Below, piece after piece: positions 26,240-36,000 of a stretch of DNA of 64,000 nucleotides (position 1 is the stretch's first letter; the number at the start of each line of letters is the position of its first letter). A program made the position numbers and the translations under genes. The notes beneath the pieces are model-generated. The model searched no databases and was not told where the DNA came from. It saw only the letters and a list, made by a program, of their open reading frames with translations. Source of the DNA: Flagellimonas flava (GTDB taxonomy: Bacteria > Bacteroidota > Bacteroidia > Flavobacteriales > Flavobacteriaceae); assembly GCF_900129665.1 (NCBI RefSeq), contig NZ_FQWL01000002.1:496001-560000 (forward strand), in the 5' to 3' direction.

Positions 26240-28507
26240 TTAGAACCAATATCCCACGCTAAAAAAGAAGTTGTTGGTATTGATTTCGGGACTCCATGAA
26301 TAATAGATCTGGATTGGCCCCAAAAAGGACTCCAAACCATAACCTAGCCCATATCCTGAAAAGCTTGGTTCAGTGAACCAGTTCCCGGTCCGAAACAGGT
26401 CATCCTCGACGTTCGCAAAATTTGCTGAAAACAACAAATGGTTCTTTGGCGCAAAATTATAATCCAAACGGCCATACGCTTTTACAAAGCTGTTACCAGG
26501 CAGGCTCAAAAAATCATACCCAAAGAAAGGAGTAAAGTTGTTTACAAAGTCATTTCCAAATCCTCCAAGGACAAAATCAAAAGAGGTAATTCCAGAAGTT
26601 CCCAGTTTAACCCCTCCTTCGGTCTCTAGATTCAAGGTCAGGTTATGAAAAAGGGGTATTGCCGTTCCCATTCGTGCCTTGCCAATGGAAAATTCCCGAA
26701 AGTTATCGTTGAAATCGGACGAAAATAGATACAAATGGAAGTCGCTATCAAAATAAAGTCCCTTGGTTGGGAAGTATTTGTCATCATAGGTATCCAGGGT
26801 GATTTTTCCGTAGGTGCTGAAGAAATTGGAGTCCTCAAAAAAGGTCCTTCCATTTTCCGAAGGGAGAAATATACCCTCAGCATCTGCATTCAACTGGTTC
26901 AATGTACGGGTACTGTAACGTAGTAGTTTGTGTTCCACTCCTATGGTAAATGCAAACTCCTCACGCAGCACCGTTTGTAAATAAATCTGATTGGTCAGAT
27001 CGGTTACATCCAGATTAATCTCGCTAATGTTGGGGTCATTTGGAGCATCAAAATTGTTTCGAATAAGATTGTAATCGATCTCTTCATCAAAATCGGTAAA
27101 ACGGGAATTGATGCCAAAACTCCAGTAGTACCCTTTATCCAAATAATACTGCATGTTGTATCGAATATGGTCCCCCAGGATAAAATCGAAGGACGCCACA
27201 TCATCCTTTAGCAGGAAATTCTTCTTGGTAAGGTTGATCAGTGCCGAGCTTTTGTACAGATCGTCATAGTGCGCCGACATTTTAATGAACATTTTTGTAG
27301 GGTTCTCCTTGAGTTTCAAGATCAAATCGGTTCCAAGACCGTTGGATACCAATTCGTACCTAATGGCCTTGAAGTTACCGGTGGCCGAAAGATTGTTTAT
27401 GCCTTGTTTTAGTTTCTCAAAAGAGGTTTTTTCCGCCAAATCAAATCTAAGTTTTCCTTTAATGTATCCACGGGTATACCGGTCGTTACCTCTAATAATA
27501 AGTCTATTGATAGTGAGACTGTCCCTCCCCACTATCCTTTTTTGGGGGTGCTGGTTACTGTTCTGGCGCTTTGCAACTTTCTGGAGTTCCTCCAACTTTT
27601 CCATGGTAGCCATCTCACCGCTGACCACAATTTCTTCGCTGCGGTCAAAATCAATTACGGAGAAATCGTCTATGTTGGGCCTGATATAAATATCCGTTTC
27701 CCCCGCCTTTCGCTTCATATCGGCAACCGTTCGGTAATTATTGATCTGCAATAGAATTTCAGTAGCCGAGGAAAGCGATTCCCGGGTGGACAAACCATGT
27801 TGCACATCCACGCCAATAATAATATCAGCTCCCATCTCCCGTATCTCATCAATGGGGTAATTGTTTACCACCCCACCGTCAATGAGAATCTGCCCATCTA
27901 TCTCAGAAGGTTCAAATAACGACGGGAATGTACCACTTGCCATTATGGCTTCTGGCAAATATCCCCTATCCAATAACACCTCTTCACCGGTTTCCACGTC
28001 GGTGGCCACACATAAAAATGGTGTAGGCAATTGTTTAAAATCCTGAATGTCCTTCACATGAAAAAGTAGTCGGACCAACTCGTTGTAGATATTTTGCCCG
28101 CCAGAAATTGCTTGGGGGAACGACACATTAAAATTGGTAAAGGGCAATCCCAGCGCATAACGTTCAGAGTCTTCCTTTTCATAAAATGTCTTGGCTCCTC
28201 TGGGCACATTGTCCTGAATGAGTTTGGTAAAATTGGTCACTCTAAAAATAGAATCGAGTTCATGTCCGGAATATCCCGATGCGTAAAGGGCCCCAACTAT
28301 GGCACCCATGCTGGTTCCTCCAATATAATCCACTTTGATGCCCGCCTCATCTATAACCTTCAATGCTCCAATATGGGCCAATCCCTTGGCCCCTCCTCCG
28401 CTAAGCACCAGCCCAATCTTTGGTTCCTCCTGGGCATTTGCGTGCTGCCCGGTCAACCAAAGACCGAAAAATGCAAAAACAAACAACAGTGTTTTTTTAA
28501 TTCCCAT
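26240..28507 (-). CDS. Patatin-like phospholipase fused to POTRA and Omp85 barrel
   Basis: A 755-residue outer-membrane protein. Signal peptide (1-25); patatin domain at about 30-225 with oxyanion GGGAKG, nucleophile Ser in GGTSMGAI and catalytic Asp in LIDGGVVNNYP; a POTRA-like domain at about 330-410 (NRLIIRGNDRYTRGYIKGKL); then a 16-strand-type barrel ending in FFFSVGYWF. This is the architecture of type Vd autotransporters such as PlpD, in which the barrel exports the lipase domain. It starts 5 bp after uvrC, so both are likely co-transcribed. Substrate lipid and whether the patatin domain is released cannot be told. Confidence 0.93.
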   Translation of the reverse strand: MGIKKTLLFVFAFFGLWLTGQHANAQEEPKIGLVLSGGGAKGLAHIGALKVIDEAGIKVDYIGGTSMGAIVGALYASGYSGHELDSIFRVTNFTKLIQDNVPRGAKTFYEKEDSERYALGLPFTNFNVSFPQAISGGQNIYNELVRLLFHVKDIQDFKQLPTPFLCVATDVETGEEVLLDRGYLPEAIMASGTFPSLFEPSEIDGQILIDGGVVNNYPIDEIREMGADIIIGVDVQHGLSTRESLSSATEILLQINNYRTVADMKRKAGETDIYIRPNIDDFSVIDFDRSEEIVVSGEMATMEKLEELQKVAKRQNSNQHPQKRIVGRDSLTINRLIIRGNDRYTRGYIKGKLRFDLAEKTSFEKLKQGINNLSATGNFKAIRYELVSNGLGTDLILKLKENPTKMFIKMSAHYDDLYKSSALINLTKKNFLLKDDVASFDFILGDHIRYNMQYYLDKGYYWSFGINSRFTDFDEEIDYNLIRNNFDAPNDPNISEINLDVTDLTNQIYLQTVLREEFAFTIGVEHKLLRYSTRTLNQLNADAEGIFLPSENGRTFFEDSNFFSTYGKITLDTYDDKYFPTKGLYFDSDFHLYLFSSDFNDNFREFSIGKARMGTAIPLFHNLTLNLETEGGVKLGTSGITSFDFVLGGFGNDFVNNFTPFFGYDFLSLPGNSFVKAYGRLDYNFAPKNHLLFSANFANVEDDLFRTGNWFTEPSFSGYGLGYGLESFLGPIQIYYSWSPEINTNNFFFSVGYWF

Positions 28508-28512
28508 TTTTG

Positions 28513-30315
28513 CTAATGAAAGGTTTTATGGATTTTTTTTGCCTTCGCCATTCCGACTAATTCTGCCAAACTCTCAATACTTGCCTCTTTGACCCGTTTG
28601 ACCGATTTAAAATTTTTCAATAGTTGTTCCGCTGTTTTTTTTCCAATGCCCTCAATATTCTCCAGCTCCGAATCTATGGCGCCCTTACTTCTTCGGTTTC
28701 GGTGATGGGTGATACCAAATCGATGCGCTTCATTTCGCAGCTGTTGGATGATTTTAAGGCTTTCCGATTTTTTATCAAGATATAAGGGAATGGGGTCATC
28801 CGGAAAATAGATTTCCTCCAAACGTTTTGCAATCCCAATAATCGCAATCTTTCCCCTTAACCCCAAAACCTCAAGACTCTTTAAGGCCGAGGACAACTGG
28901 CCTTTACCTCCATCAATAACAATAAGTTGTGGCAAGGGTTCATCTTCATTGACCAATCTTTTGTACCTCCGGAACACCACCTCTTCCATACTCGCAAAAT
29001 CATCCGGTCCTTCCACCGTCTTTATGTTAAAATGTCGATATTCCTTTTTGGAAGGTTTTCCATTTTTAAAGACTACGCAGGCAGCAACTGGATTACTTCC
29101 CTGAATGTTTGAATTATCAAAACACTCAATATGGGTAGGTTCTTCGGACAACCTTAAATCGGCCTTCATTTGTGCCATGATTCTTTTGGCATGACGGTCC
29201 GGATCCGTAATCTTGATCTGCTTGAACCTATCTTGCCTAAAAAATCGGGCGTTCCGTTCAGAGAGTTCCAAAATTCTTTTTTTATCGCCAAGTTTGGGCA
29301 ATGTTACTTTTATATTTTCTTCTACCAGAACTGGGAAAGGAAGATAGATTTCCTTGGATAGGGAATTAAAACGTTGTCTGATTTCCGTGATGGCCAGCTG
29401 TAACAACTCCTCATCCGTTTCTTCCAACTTCTTTTTGATTTCCATGGTATGCGAACGCACAATGGAACCATGCGACAATTGCAAGAAATTCACGTAGCCA
29501 TGGGTTTTATCGGAGATAATGGAGAATACATCAACATTATTGATTTTTGGGTTTACCACAGTGGAGCGGGCCTGATAGTTCTCCAAAATCTCAATCTTAT
29601 CCTTTATTCGCTGGGCCTTTTCAAACTCCATTTGGGTTGCCAAATCTTTCATCTGCGCTTTGAAGAAATGTAATGACCCTTTAAAATTTCCCTTTATGAT
29701 CTGCCTTATATTCTCAATTTGTCCATGGTAATCCTCTTCGGTTTGAAAACCTTCACAAGGCCCAAGGCAATTGCCCAAATGATATTCCAGACATACCTTG
29801 TATTTCCCAGCCGCAATTTTTTCCTCTGAAAGGTCGTAATTGCAGGTTCTAAGGGGATATAAACTTTTGACCAGGTCCAACAAGGTCCTAACGGTTTTCA
29901 TGCTGGTATAGGGCCCATAGTATTCCGACCCGTCCTTGATCAATTTTCGGGTAGAAAATACTCTGGGAAACCGCTCCTTTTTGATACAAATCCAGGGATA
30001 GGATTTATCATCCTTAAGCAGGACATTATACCTAGGTAATAGTTTTTTGATCAAATTGTTTTCCAGCAAGAGCGCATCGGACTCGGTGGACACTACAATA
30101 TGCTTTACCGAATCGATTTTTTTGACAAGAACCCTTGTTTTTCCGTATTCCTGTTTCTTATTGAAATAAGAGGAAACTCTTTTCTTAAGATTTTTGGCCT
30201 TCCCAACATAAAGAATCTTCCCCTCAACGTCATAAAACTGATAAACGCCGGGACTGTTGGGCAGGGTACTGATCTGTACACTAATTGAAGATGATTTGGA
30301 CATAAAACTTTCCAA
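28513..30315 (-). CDS. uvrC: Excinuclease ABC subunit C
   Basis: A 600-residue nucleotide-excision-repair endonuclease making both incisions around DNA lesions with UvrB. GIY-YIG nuclease at about 15-95 (VYQFYDVEGKILYVGKAKNL), UVR motif for UvrB contact at about 205-240, RNase-H-like C-terminal nuclease (ECFDNSNIQG and VIDGGKGQL), and a helix-hairpin-helix pair at the end (ENIEGIGKKTAEQLLKNF). A -7 match TACTTTTG lies at 30336-30329 just upstream on the minus strand. The patatin gene follows after 5 bp. Confidence 0.98.
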   Translation of the reverse strand: MESFMSKSSSISVQISTLPNSPGVYQFYDVEGKILYVGKAKNLKKRVSSYFNKKQEYGKTRVLVKKIDSVKHIVVSTESDALLLENNLIKKLLPRYNVLLKDDKSYPWICIKKERFPRVFSTRKLIKDGSEYYGPYTSMKTVRTLLDLVKSLYPLRTCNYDLSEEKIAAGKYKVCLEYHLGNCLGPCEGFQTEEDYHGQIENIRQIIKGNFKGSLHFFKAQMKDLATQMEFEKAQRIKDKIEILENYQARSTVVNPKINNVDVFSIISDKTHGYVNFLQLSHGSIVRSHTMEIKKKLEETDEELLQLAITEIRQRFNSLSKEIYLPFPVLVEENIKVTLPKLGDKKRILELSERNARFFRQDRFKQIKITDPDRHAKRIMAQMKADLRLSEEPTHIECFDNSNIQGSNPVAACVVFKNGKPSKKEYRHFNIKTVEGPDDFASMEEVVFRRYKRLVNEDEPLPQLIVIDGGKGQLSSALKSLEVLGLRGKIAIIGIAKRLEEIYFPDDPIPLYLDKKSESLKIIQQLRNEAHRFGITHHRNRRSKGAIDSELENIEGIGKKTAEQLLKNFKSVKRVKEASIESLAELVGMAKAKKIHKTFH

Positions 30316-30673
30316 AAAAGGCTCTAAACAAAAGTAGGCCTTATAACGAGTGTTTTTTTGTTAAAATTGACTAAACCCCGTTTCGCATTGATCAAAGGGC
30401 AAGTTCAATTTACGGATAAAACCTGGCAGTTTTAAAATTGAAATGCCCACTTTGATTCTGTTTGGTGCATTTCAATTTCCATTCGAACACCATAATGTAA
30501 TAGAATTTGGAAAAATCATTTTTTTGGCCATACAAAATTTGTCTGAAAAAACCCCAATTAGGCCCATATTGTTAAACCGATGCTAAAAATGATGCTTTTC
30601 ATCGATAAAAAATGCATTTCACGGTACTTTTTTCAATTCTTTTACTTACATTTAACCACATAAATACAATTCT
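30316..30673. other. Intergenic region upstream of uvrC
   Basis: A 358-bp gap before the microprotein. It holds the probable uvrC -7 element (30329-30336), a long inverted repeat (30435-30478) and AT-rich sequence with a -7-like TACATTTA about 20 bp before the microprotein ATG. No other frame looks coding. Confidence 0.55.
30435..30478. repeat. Inverted repeat with 12-bp perfect arms
   Basis: AAATTGAAATGC (30435-30446) and GCATTTCAATTT (30467-30478) are perfectly complementary with a 20-bp spacer. No T-run follows on either strand, so it is not a standard terminator. It could be an operator or a structured leader, about 120 bp upstream of uvrC. Confidence 0.45.
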
Positions 30674-30760
30674 ATGGAGAACTATGTTATTGTTTTGGGA
30701 ATGTATTTGATTTTGATGTTATTCTTCAAAATCTTTTTTTCGGTTTCGGCCAGAGATTAA
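30674..30760 (+). CDS. Possible 28-residue membrane microprotein
   Basis: ATG-started frame coding for a peptide that opens MENYVIVLGMYLILML, continues with a hydrophobic run through FFKIFFSVS and ends in the polar ARD. It reads as a single transmembrane helix of about 21 residues with an acidic/polar N-terminus and a short tail, a common form of bacterial microproteins. It has TACATTTA (a -7-like element) about 20 bp upstream and lies 46 bp before the 5-FTHF cyclo-ligase start. Such small hydrophobic frames arise by chance in AT-rich DNA, so support is modest; conservation would decide. Confidence 0.4.
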   Translation: MENYVIVLGMYLILMLFFKIFFSVSARD

Positions 30761-30806
30761 CTTTATAGGTTCCCCAAAACACCTACCCCAAAATCTTCAA
30801 CACTAG

Positions 30807-31367
30807 ATGTTGAAACATGAACTAAGAAAAAATTATAAAGAACTGAGAAAGGGTTTAACTCCTGAAAAAATCTCGGATTTAAGTATACTTCTTGCAAATC
30901 ATGTATTAGAAATCCCAATATGGGATTTTTTTTATTTCCATATTTTTCTAAGCATCTCAGAGCACAAGGAGGTAGATACCCTACCCTTGATTACACTTCT
31001 ACAAGGAAGGGACAAAAATGTGGTGATCCCCAAAGTTTCCAGCAAAAACAGTTTGGAGCATTTTTTGCTCACTGACAACACCACCTTTAAAAAAAATAAA
31101 TGGAACATTCCTGAACCCGTTGACGGCATTCCAATTCCAGAAGAAAAAATAGAAGTTGTCTTTCTACCTTTACTAGCTTTCGACCAGAGTGGGAATCGAG
31201 TGGGCTATGGCAAAGGGTTTTATGACACTTTTCTTCGCAAATGCAATCCCAAAACCCTTAAAATTGGACTATCTTTTTTTGAGGCCGAAACGGCCATAAA
31301 GGATGTTCATGAAAATGACATTCCCTTGGACTATTGTATTAGCCCAGAGAAGGTATACAAGTTTTAA
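30807..31367 (+). CDS. 5-formyltetrahydrofolate cyclo-ligase
   Basis: A 186-residue enzyme converting 5-formyl-THF to 5,10-methenyl-THF with ATP, recycling folate in the cytoplasm. N-terminal helix with conserved basic residues (LRKNYKELRKGL), VVIPKV at about 74, and the ATP/phosphate loop NRVGYGKGFYDTFLRK at about 130-145, the family signature. The C-terminal 4 bp overlap the convergent lspA gene. The ATG gives the standard family N-terminus. Confidence 0.95.
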   Translation: MLKHELRKNYKELRKGLTPEKISDLSILLANHVLEIPIWDFFYFHIFLSISEHKEVDTLPLITLLQGRDKNVVIPKVSSKNSLEHFLLTDNTTFKKNKWNIPEPVDGIPIPEEKIEVVFLPLLAFDQSGNRVGYGKGFYDTFLRKCNPKTLKIGLSFFEAETAIKDVHENDIPLDYCISPEKVYKF

Positions 31368-31999
31368 TCCTTGGCCGTTTCCTTGGAGCGCTTGGGAAAC
31401 GCCTTTTTGTTGAATACAATCAATATTCCAACTCCTGTGCTTATGGCCGTATCGGCTATATTAAATACAGGTTCAAAAAAACGGAATCTATTTCCTCCGA
31501 CCGAGGGCACCCAATCTGGCCAAGTGGCATCCACCATTGGGAAATAAAGCATGTCCACCACCTTGCCATAAAACATCTGTCCATAAGGTTCGCTTGAAAA
31601 CAATGTGGCCACCTGGTTGTTGCTATGGTCAAAAATCATTCCGTAGAAAACCGAATCAATGATATTGCCCAAAGCTCCGGCGAATATCAGTGACACAGCA
31701 AGAATCAAGGTTTTGGGGGATTGTTTCTTGATGATGTCCCAAAGCCAGTATCCAATTCCAAGAATGGCAAAGAGTCTAAATATGGTCAGCACCAATTTTC
31801 CAACAGATTCGGAAATGGGAAGAATATCACTCAATTTGGTACCCCAGGCCGCTCCTTCATTCTCAATAAACAGAATCTTGAACCAACTCAACACGTCAAC
31901 CGATTCACCCAAAATAAAATTGGTCTTCACATAAATCTTGCTCACCTGGTCTATTACTAAGACCAGCACTATGATCAACAGGGACTTTTTTAGATTCAT
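31364..31999 (-). CDS. lspA: Lipoprotein signal peptidase (signal peptidase II)
   Basis: A 211-residue inner-membrane aspartyl protease that cleaves prolipoprotein signal peptides after lipidation. Four membrane helices; catalytic Asp residues in GALGNIIDSVFYG and FNIADTAISTG; conserved N-terminal DQVSKIYV. It is longer than the E. coli enzyme because of an insert between helices 3 and 4 (about residues 125-170), which I think is usual in Bacteroidota. The many lipoproteins in this window would be its substrates. It is convergent with the cyclo-ligase gene (4-bp overlap) and downstream of the DUF4097-like gene. Confidence 0.97.
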   Translation of the reverse strand: MNLKKSLLIIVLVLVIDQVSKIYVKTNFILGESVDVLSWFKILFIENEGAAWGTKLSDILPISESVGKLVLTIFRLFAILGIGYWLWDIIKKQSPKTLILAVSLIFAGALGNIIDSVFYGMIFDHSNNQVATLFSSEPYGQMFYGKVVDMLYFPMVDATWPDWVPSVGGNRFRFFEPVFNIADTAISTGVGILIVFNKKAFPKRSKETAKD

Positions 32000-32033
32000 A
32001 CCTTGTAAAAGAGATTGCGCAAAAGTAGGGATA

Positions 32034-32654
32034 TTATTTCGTTTTCTTCAGTTGGATTGTGCCTTCTATGGTGTTCAAAATGTACCTGTTATCACCTTTT
32101 GGAATATCATCTCTCACCACCCTGCCGTAAGTGCTCTTCGCATTTATATTTCCATTTGCCGTCTCCAAAAAAATGTCTCCTTTTTGTGTCTGCACCGTCA
32201 CGGATTCCCCAATATCCTTAAGAACGCATCTTCCATTGGATAAACTCACATTTAGATTTTTAAAATCTCCACTGGCCTTAACATTACTCACGGTGCCGTA
32301 AACAGATACATTCTTGTATTGAGGAACGCTTACATCCAGGGCGATGGAAACCACCTTATGTGCACTTAATTTATCGTTTGGCGCTGTGAAGTTGGGCTGA
32401 AAAGTTGCAGCGATCAATATGGTCTCTCCCCGTTCCTCCAAGGTCACTACCAAATCCTTGGCGTACTCTCCTTCCATGAGGGCCGAAACCTCTACTTCGT
32501 TTGACTTTGAAGTAGAAAGGGTAACTCGATAGCAAAATTGGGAATCAACTTGAATATATTCAACACTTGGTGGAAGAAAAGCTTTCTTGACCACCTTCTG
32601 GCCATGAAGGCTTCCCATAAGAAAGAAACCTATAAAACCAAGCAGCCATCTCAT
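32034..32654 (-). CDS. Exported beta-helix-like (DUF4097-type) protein
   Basis: A 206-residue protein with a signal peptide (about 1-18, GSLHGQ). The mature protein is made of short repeated strands (NVSVYGTVSNVKASGDFKNL, NVSLSNGRCVLKDIGES, VTVQTQKGDIFLETANGNIN) in the way of DUF4097/adhesin-head beta-helices. Function unknown. Its ATG is only 5 bp after the strong terminator of the DksA-like gene, so it is probably transcribed from a promoter within the preceding gene or depends on read-through. lspA follows 34 bp downstream, so the two may form a unit. Confidence 0.78.
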   Translation of the reverse strand: MRWLLGFIGFFLMGSLHGQKVVKKAFLPPSVEYIQVDSQFCYRVTLSTSKSNEVEVSALMEGEYAKDLVVTLEERGETILIAATFQPNFTAPNDKLSAHKVVSIALDVSVPQYKNVSVYGTVSNVKASGDFKNLNVSLSNGRCVLKDIGESVTVQTQKGDIFLETANGNINAKSTYGRVVRDDIPKGDNRYILNTIEGTIQLKKTK

Positions 32655-32659
32655 CAGAA

Positions 32660-32679
32660 AAAACGCCCGAGGGCGTTTT
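32660..32679 (-). terminator. Terminator after the DksA-like gene
   Basis: AAAACGCC / GGCGTTTT stem with a CGAG loop and TTTTTT on the minus strand, starting 2 bp after the stop codon at 32682. Confidence 0.8.
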
Positions 32680-32681
32680 CA

Positions 32682-33065
32682 TTATTTCTGCATGTTCTTG
32701 GCCTCAATGCTTAAAGTGGCATGGGGAACAAGCTTAAGACGTTCCTTATTGATGAGTTTTCCGGTAACACGGCAAATCCCGTAAGTTTTGTTTTCTATAC
32801 GAAGTAGTGCATTTTTAAGATCCCTGATAAATTTCTCCTGTCGAATTGCCAATTGGGTATTTGCTTCCTTGCTCATGGTTTCCGAACCCTCTTCAAATGC
32901 TTTGAAGGTGGGAGAGGTATCATCCGTGCCATTATTTCCGTCATTCATATAAGAACTCTTCAAAAGTTCCAAATGCTTTTGGGCCTTTTCTATTTTTTCC
33001 TCTATCAGTGCTCTAAATTCCTCAAGGTCTTTATCGGCGTATCTTACTTTTAAATCTTGTGCCAT
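32682..33065 (-). CDS. TraR/DksA-family protein lacking the zinc finger
   Basis: A 127-residue protein with the DksA/TraR layout: N-terminal coiled coil (LEEFRALIEEKIEKAQKHLE), a second helix (QLAIRQEKFIRDLKNALLRI) and the finger region IENKTYGICRVTGKLINKER. In DksA four Cys bind zinc here; only one Cys remains, with Val/Thr, Leu and His where the others would be. I believe the degenerate form recurs in Bacteroidota. DksA proteins enter the RNA polymerase secondary channel and tune rRNA transcription; whether this one does is inferred. It follows ileS by 3 bp and is likely co-transcribed. Confidence 0.88.
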   Translation of the reverse strand: MAQDLKVRYADKDLEEFRALIEEKIEKAQKHLELLKSSYMNDGNNGTDDTSPTFKAFEEGSETMSKEANTQLAIRQEKFIRDLKNALLRIENKTYGICRVTGKLINKERLKLVPHATLSIEAKNMQK

Positions 33066-33068
33066 TTC

Positions 33069-36000
33069 TTAGTGTTTTTGGATAAACAATTTCGTATTCA
33101 CTTCGTCAAAGGCAATTGCTATACCTTCATCTAGTTTCTCTTCAAAGTTCAGTTCTGCGGTGAGGGTTTCTGTTTTGATGTAATCTTCATTACTGGAAAC
33201 CGCTTTTTCAACGCAACCGTCCTTTAAAATCTTTATGTCAATTTTATCCGTAACCTCAAAACCTGATTCTTTTCTAAGGTTTTGGATTCGGTTTACCAGC
33301 TCTCTTGCAATACCTTCTTTTCGGAGACCATCGTCAATGGTGACATCCAACGCCACGGTCAAGGAACCGGAACTTGCCACCAACCATCCCTCTATATCTT
33401 GAGAGCTAATGTCTACATCGGTTAACTGTAAAATAATACTTTTATTTTCCAATTGTAGCATTAATTCGCCTTCCCGTTCAATTTTTTGGATATCTTCTTG
33501 ATCCAACTGGTTTACAGCAGCCGCAATAGCCTTCATATCCTTTCCAAATCTTGGCCCTAAAACCTTAAAATTTGGCTTTATCTGCTTAACCAGGATACCG
33601 GAGGCATCATCGAGCAATTCAATTTCCTTTACATTAACTTCGGATTTGATCAATTCGGAAACTGCCTCAATCTCCTCCTTTTGGGTGGGGTCAAGAACGG
33701 GAATCATCACCTTCTGAAGGGGCTGGCGTACCTTAATTTTTTCTTTTTGTCGGATTGACAGTACCAAAGACGAAATCCGCTGTGCCAAATGCATTTTGCT
33801 CTCCAACTTTTTGTTGACCATGTTGGGGTCGAAAACTGGAAAATCTGCCAAGTGAACACTTTCAAAGTCCTCTTTTCGGGTGTTGTTGTTCAGGTCCTGG
33901 AACAGCCTTTCCATATAAAATGGAGCTATGGGTGCAGACAACTTTGCAATAGTGCACAAACAGGTATAAAGGGTTTGATAGGCGGAGATTTTATCTTCCT
34001 GATAATCCCCTTTCCAGAACCTTCTTCTGCTCAATCGCACATACCAGTTGCTCAAATTTTCCTGCACATAATCTGAAATCATCCGTGCAGCCTTTGTTGC
34101 CTCATAATCGGCATAGGCTTCATCCACTTTTTGGATCAGTGAATGTAACTCGGAGAGAATCCATTGGTCAATTTCAGGTCTATCCGGCAAAGGAATGTCC
34201 GCCTCTTCATAGGTAAATCCATCAATATTGGCATACAAGGCCATGAAGGAATAGGTATTGTACAAGGTGCCGAAGAACTTTCGTTTTACCTCAACAATCC
34301 CTTCCATGTCGAATTTAAGATTGTCCCAAGGATTGGCGTTGGAAATCATATACCAGCGGGTGGCGTCAGCTCCGTGCTCTGGCAACACCTTGAAAGGGTC
34401 TACTGCATTCCCCAAACGCTTCGACATCTTTTTGCCTTCCTTATCCAAAACCAATCCATTGGATACTACATTTCGGTAGGAAACGGAGTCAAAAACCATG
34501 GTGGCAATGGCATGCAAGGTATAGAACCATCCCCTTGTCTGATCTACGCCCTCTGCAATAAAATTGGCTGGGAAAGCCTCTCCGTTATCAATAAGTTCTT
34601 TGTTCTCAAAAGGATAATGCCACTGGGCGTAGGGCATGGAACCACTATCAAACCAAACATCAATTAGATCTGATTCCCGCCTCATCGGCTTGCCAGTTGG
34701 TGAAACCAAAGTTATTCCATCCACAATGTTTTTATGGAGGTCTATTTTATCATAATTGGCCTCCGTCATATCCCCGACCACAAAATCTTGGAAAACATCC
34801 TGATTCAGCAAGCCTGCTTCAACGGCCTTGGCCATTTCATTCTTTAATTCTTCTACGGACCCAATAATCAATTCTTCCTTACCATCTTCTGTTCTCCAGA
34901 TCGGCAATGGAATGCCCCAATACCTGGACCGGGAAAGGTTCCAATCGTTAGCATTGGCCAGCCAGTTCCCAAACCTACCTTCTCCTGTTGCCTTTGGCTT
35001 CCAGTTGATGGACTGGTTCAGTTCGAACATCCGATCCTTAATGTCCGTGACCTTTATAAACCATGAATCCAGAGGATAATACAATATGGGCTTATCCGTT
35101 CGCCAGCAATTGGGGTAACTGTGGAGGTATTTTTCCACCTTAAAGGCTTTGTTTTCCTCCTTTAGTTTGATTGCGATTTCAACATCCACGGATTTATCAG
35201 GAGCTTCGCCGTCTTCATAATATTCATTCTTGACATATTTGCCTGCCAAGGTTCCCATTTCGGGTCTAAACCTTCCCTGAAGGTCCACTAAAGGAACAGG
35301 ATTATTGTTCTCGTCCAGCAGCAACATTGGGGGTACTGGAGGTTCAGCTTGTTTGGCTACATGGGCATCGTCCGCACCAAAAGTGGGAGCTGTGTGTACG
35401 ATTCCAGTACCATCTTCCGTGGTCACAAAATCCCCGGCGATAACCCGATATGCGTTTTCAGGATTCTGATAGGGCTGGGCATAATCCATAAGTTGCTCAT
35501 AGCGTATGCCAAGTAAGTCTTTACCCTTGCATTCTGCAGCGATCAGATACGGTATTTTCTTGTCTTCCTTGGTATAGCTGCTCAATACCGTAACATCATC
35601 CGTCTGCTCAAACTTTCCAGCAAATTGTTTTCCCACCAAGTTCTTGGCCAAGATCACATGGGTAGGTTCAAAAGTATATTGATTATAGGTCGCTACGACT
35701 ACATAGTCAATTTTGGCTCCTACGGTCAAGGCAGTATTACTTGGCAAGGTCCAAGGTGTTGTCGTCCAAGCAAGAAAATGAAGATGGTCAAACTTTTTTA
35801 GGAAATTCGGCAAAGTACTTTCAACCGTTTTGAACTGGGCAGTAACGGTAGTATCCGTAACATCCTGATAAGTACCAGGCTGATTTAGCTCATGGGAACT
35901 TAATCCGGTACCCGCTTTTGGCGAATAGGGTTGAATGGTATACCCTTTATACAGCAATCCCTTATCATAAATCTGCTTCAACAACCACCAGACAGATTCC

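Noticed and set aside
34164-34667. 167-codon plus-strand frame
   Set aside because: Antisense to ileS, whose catalytic motifs are intact on the other strand; no independent signal.
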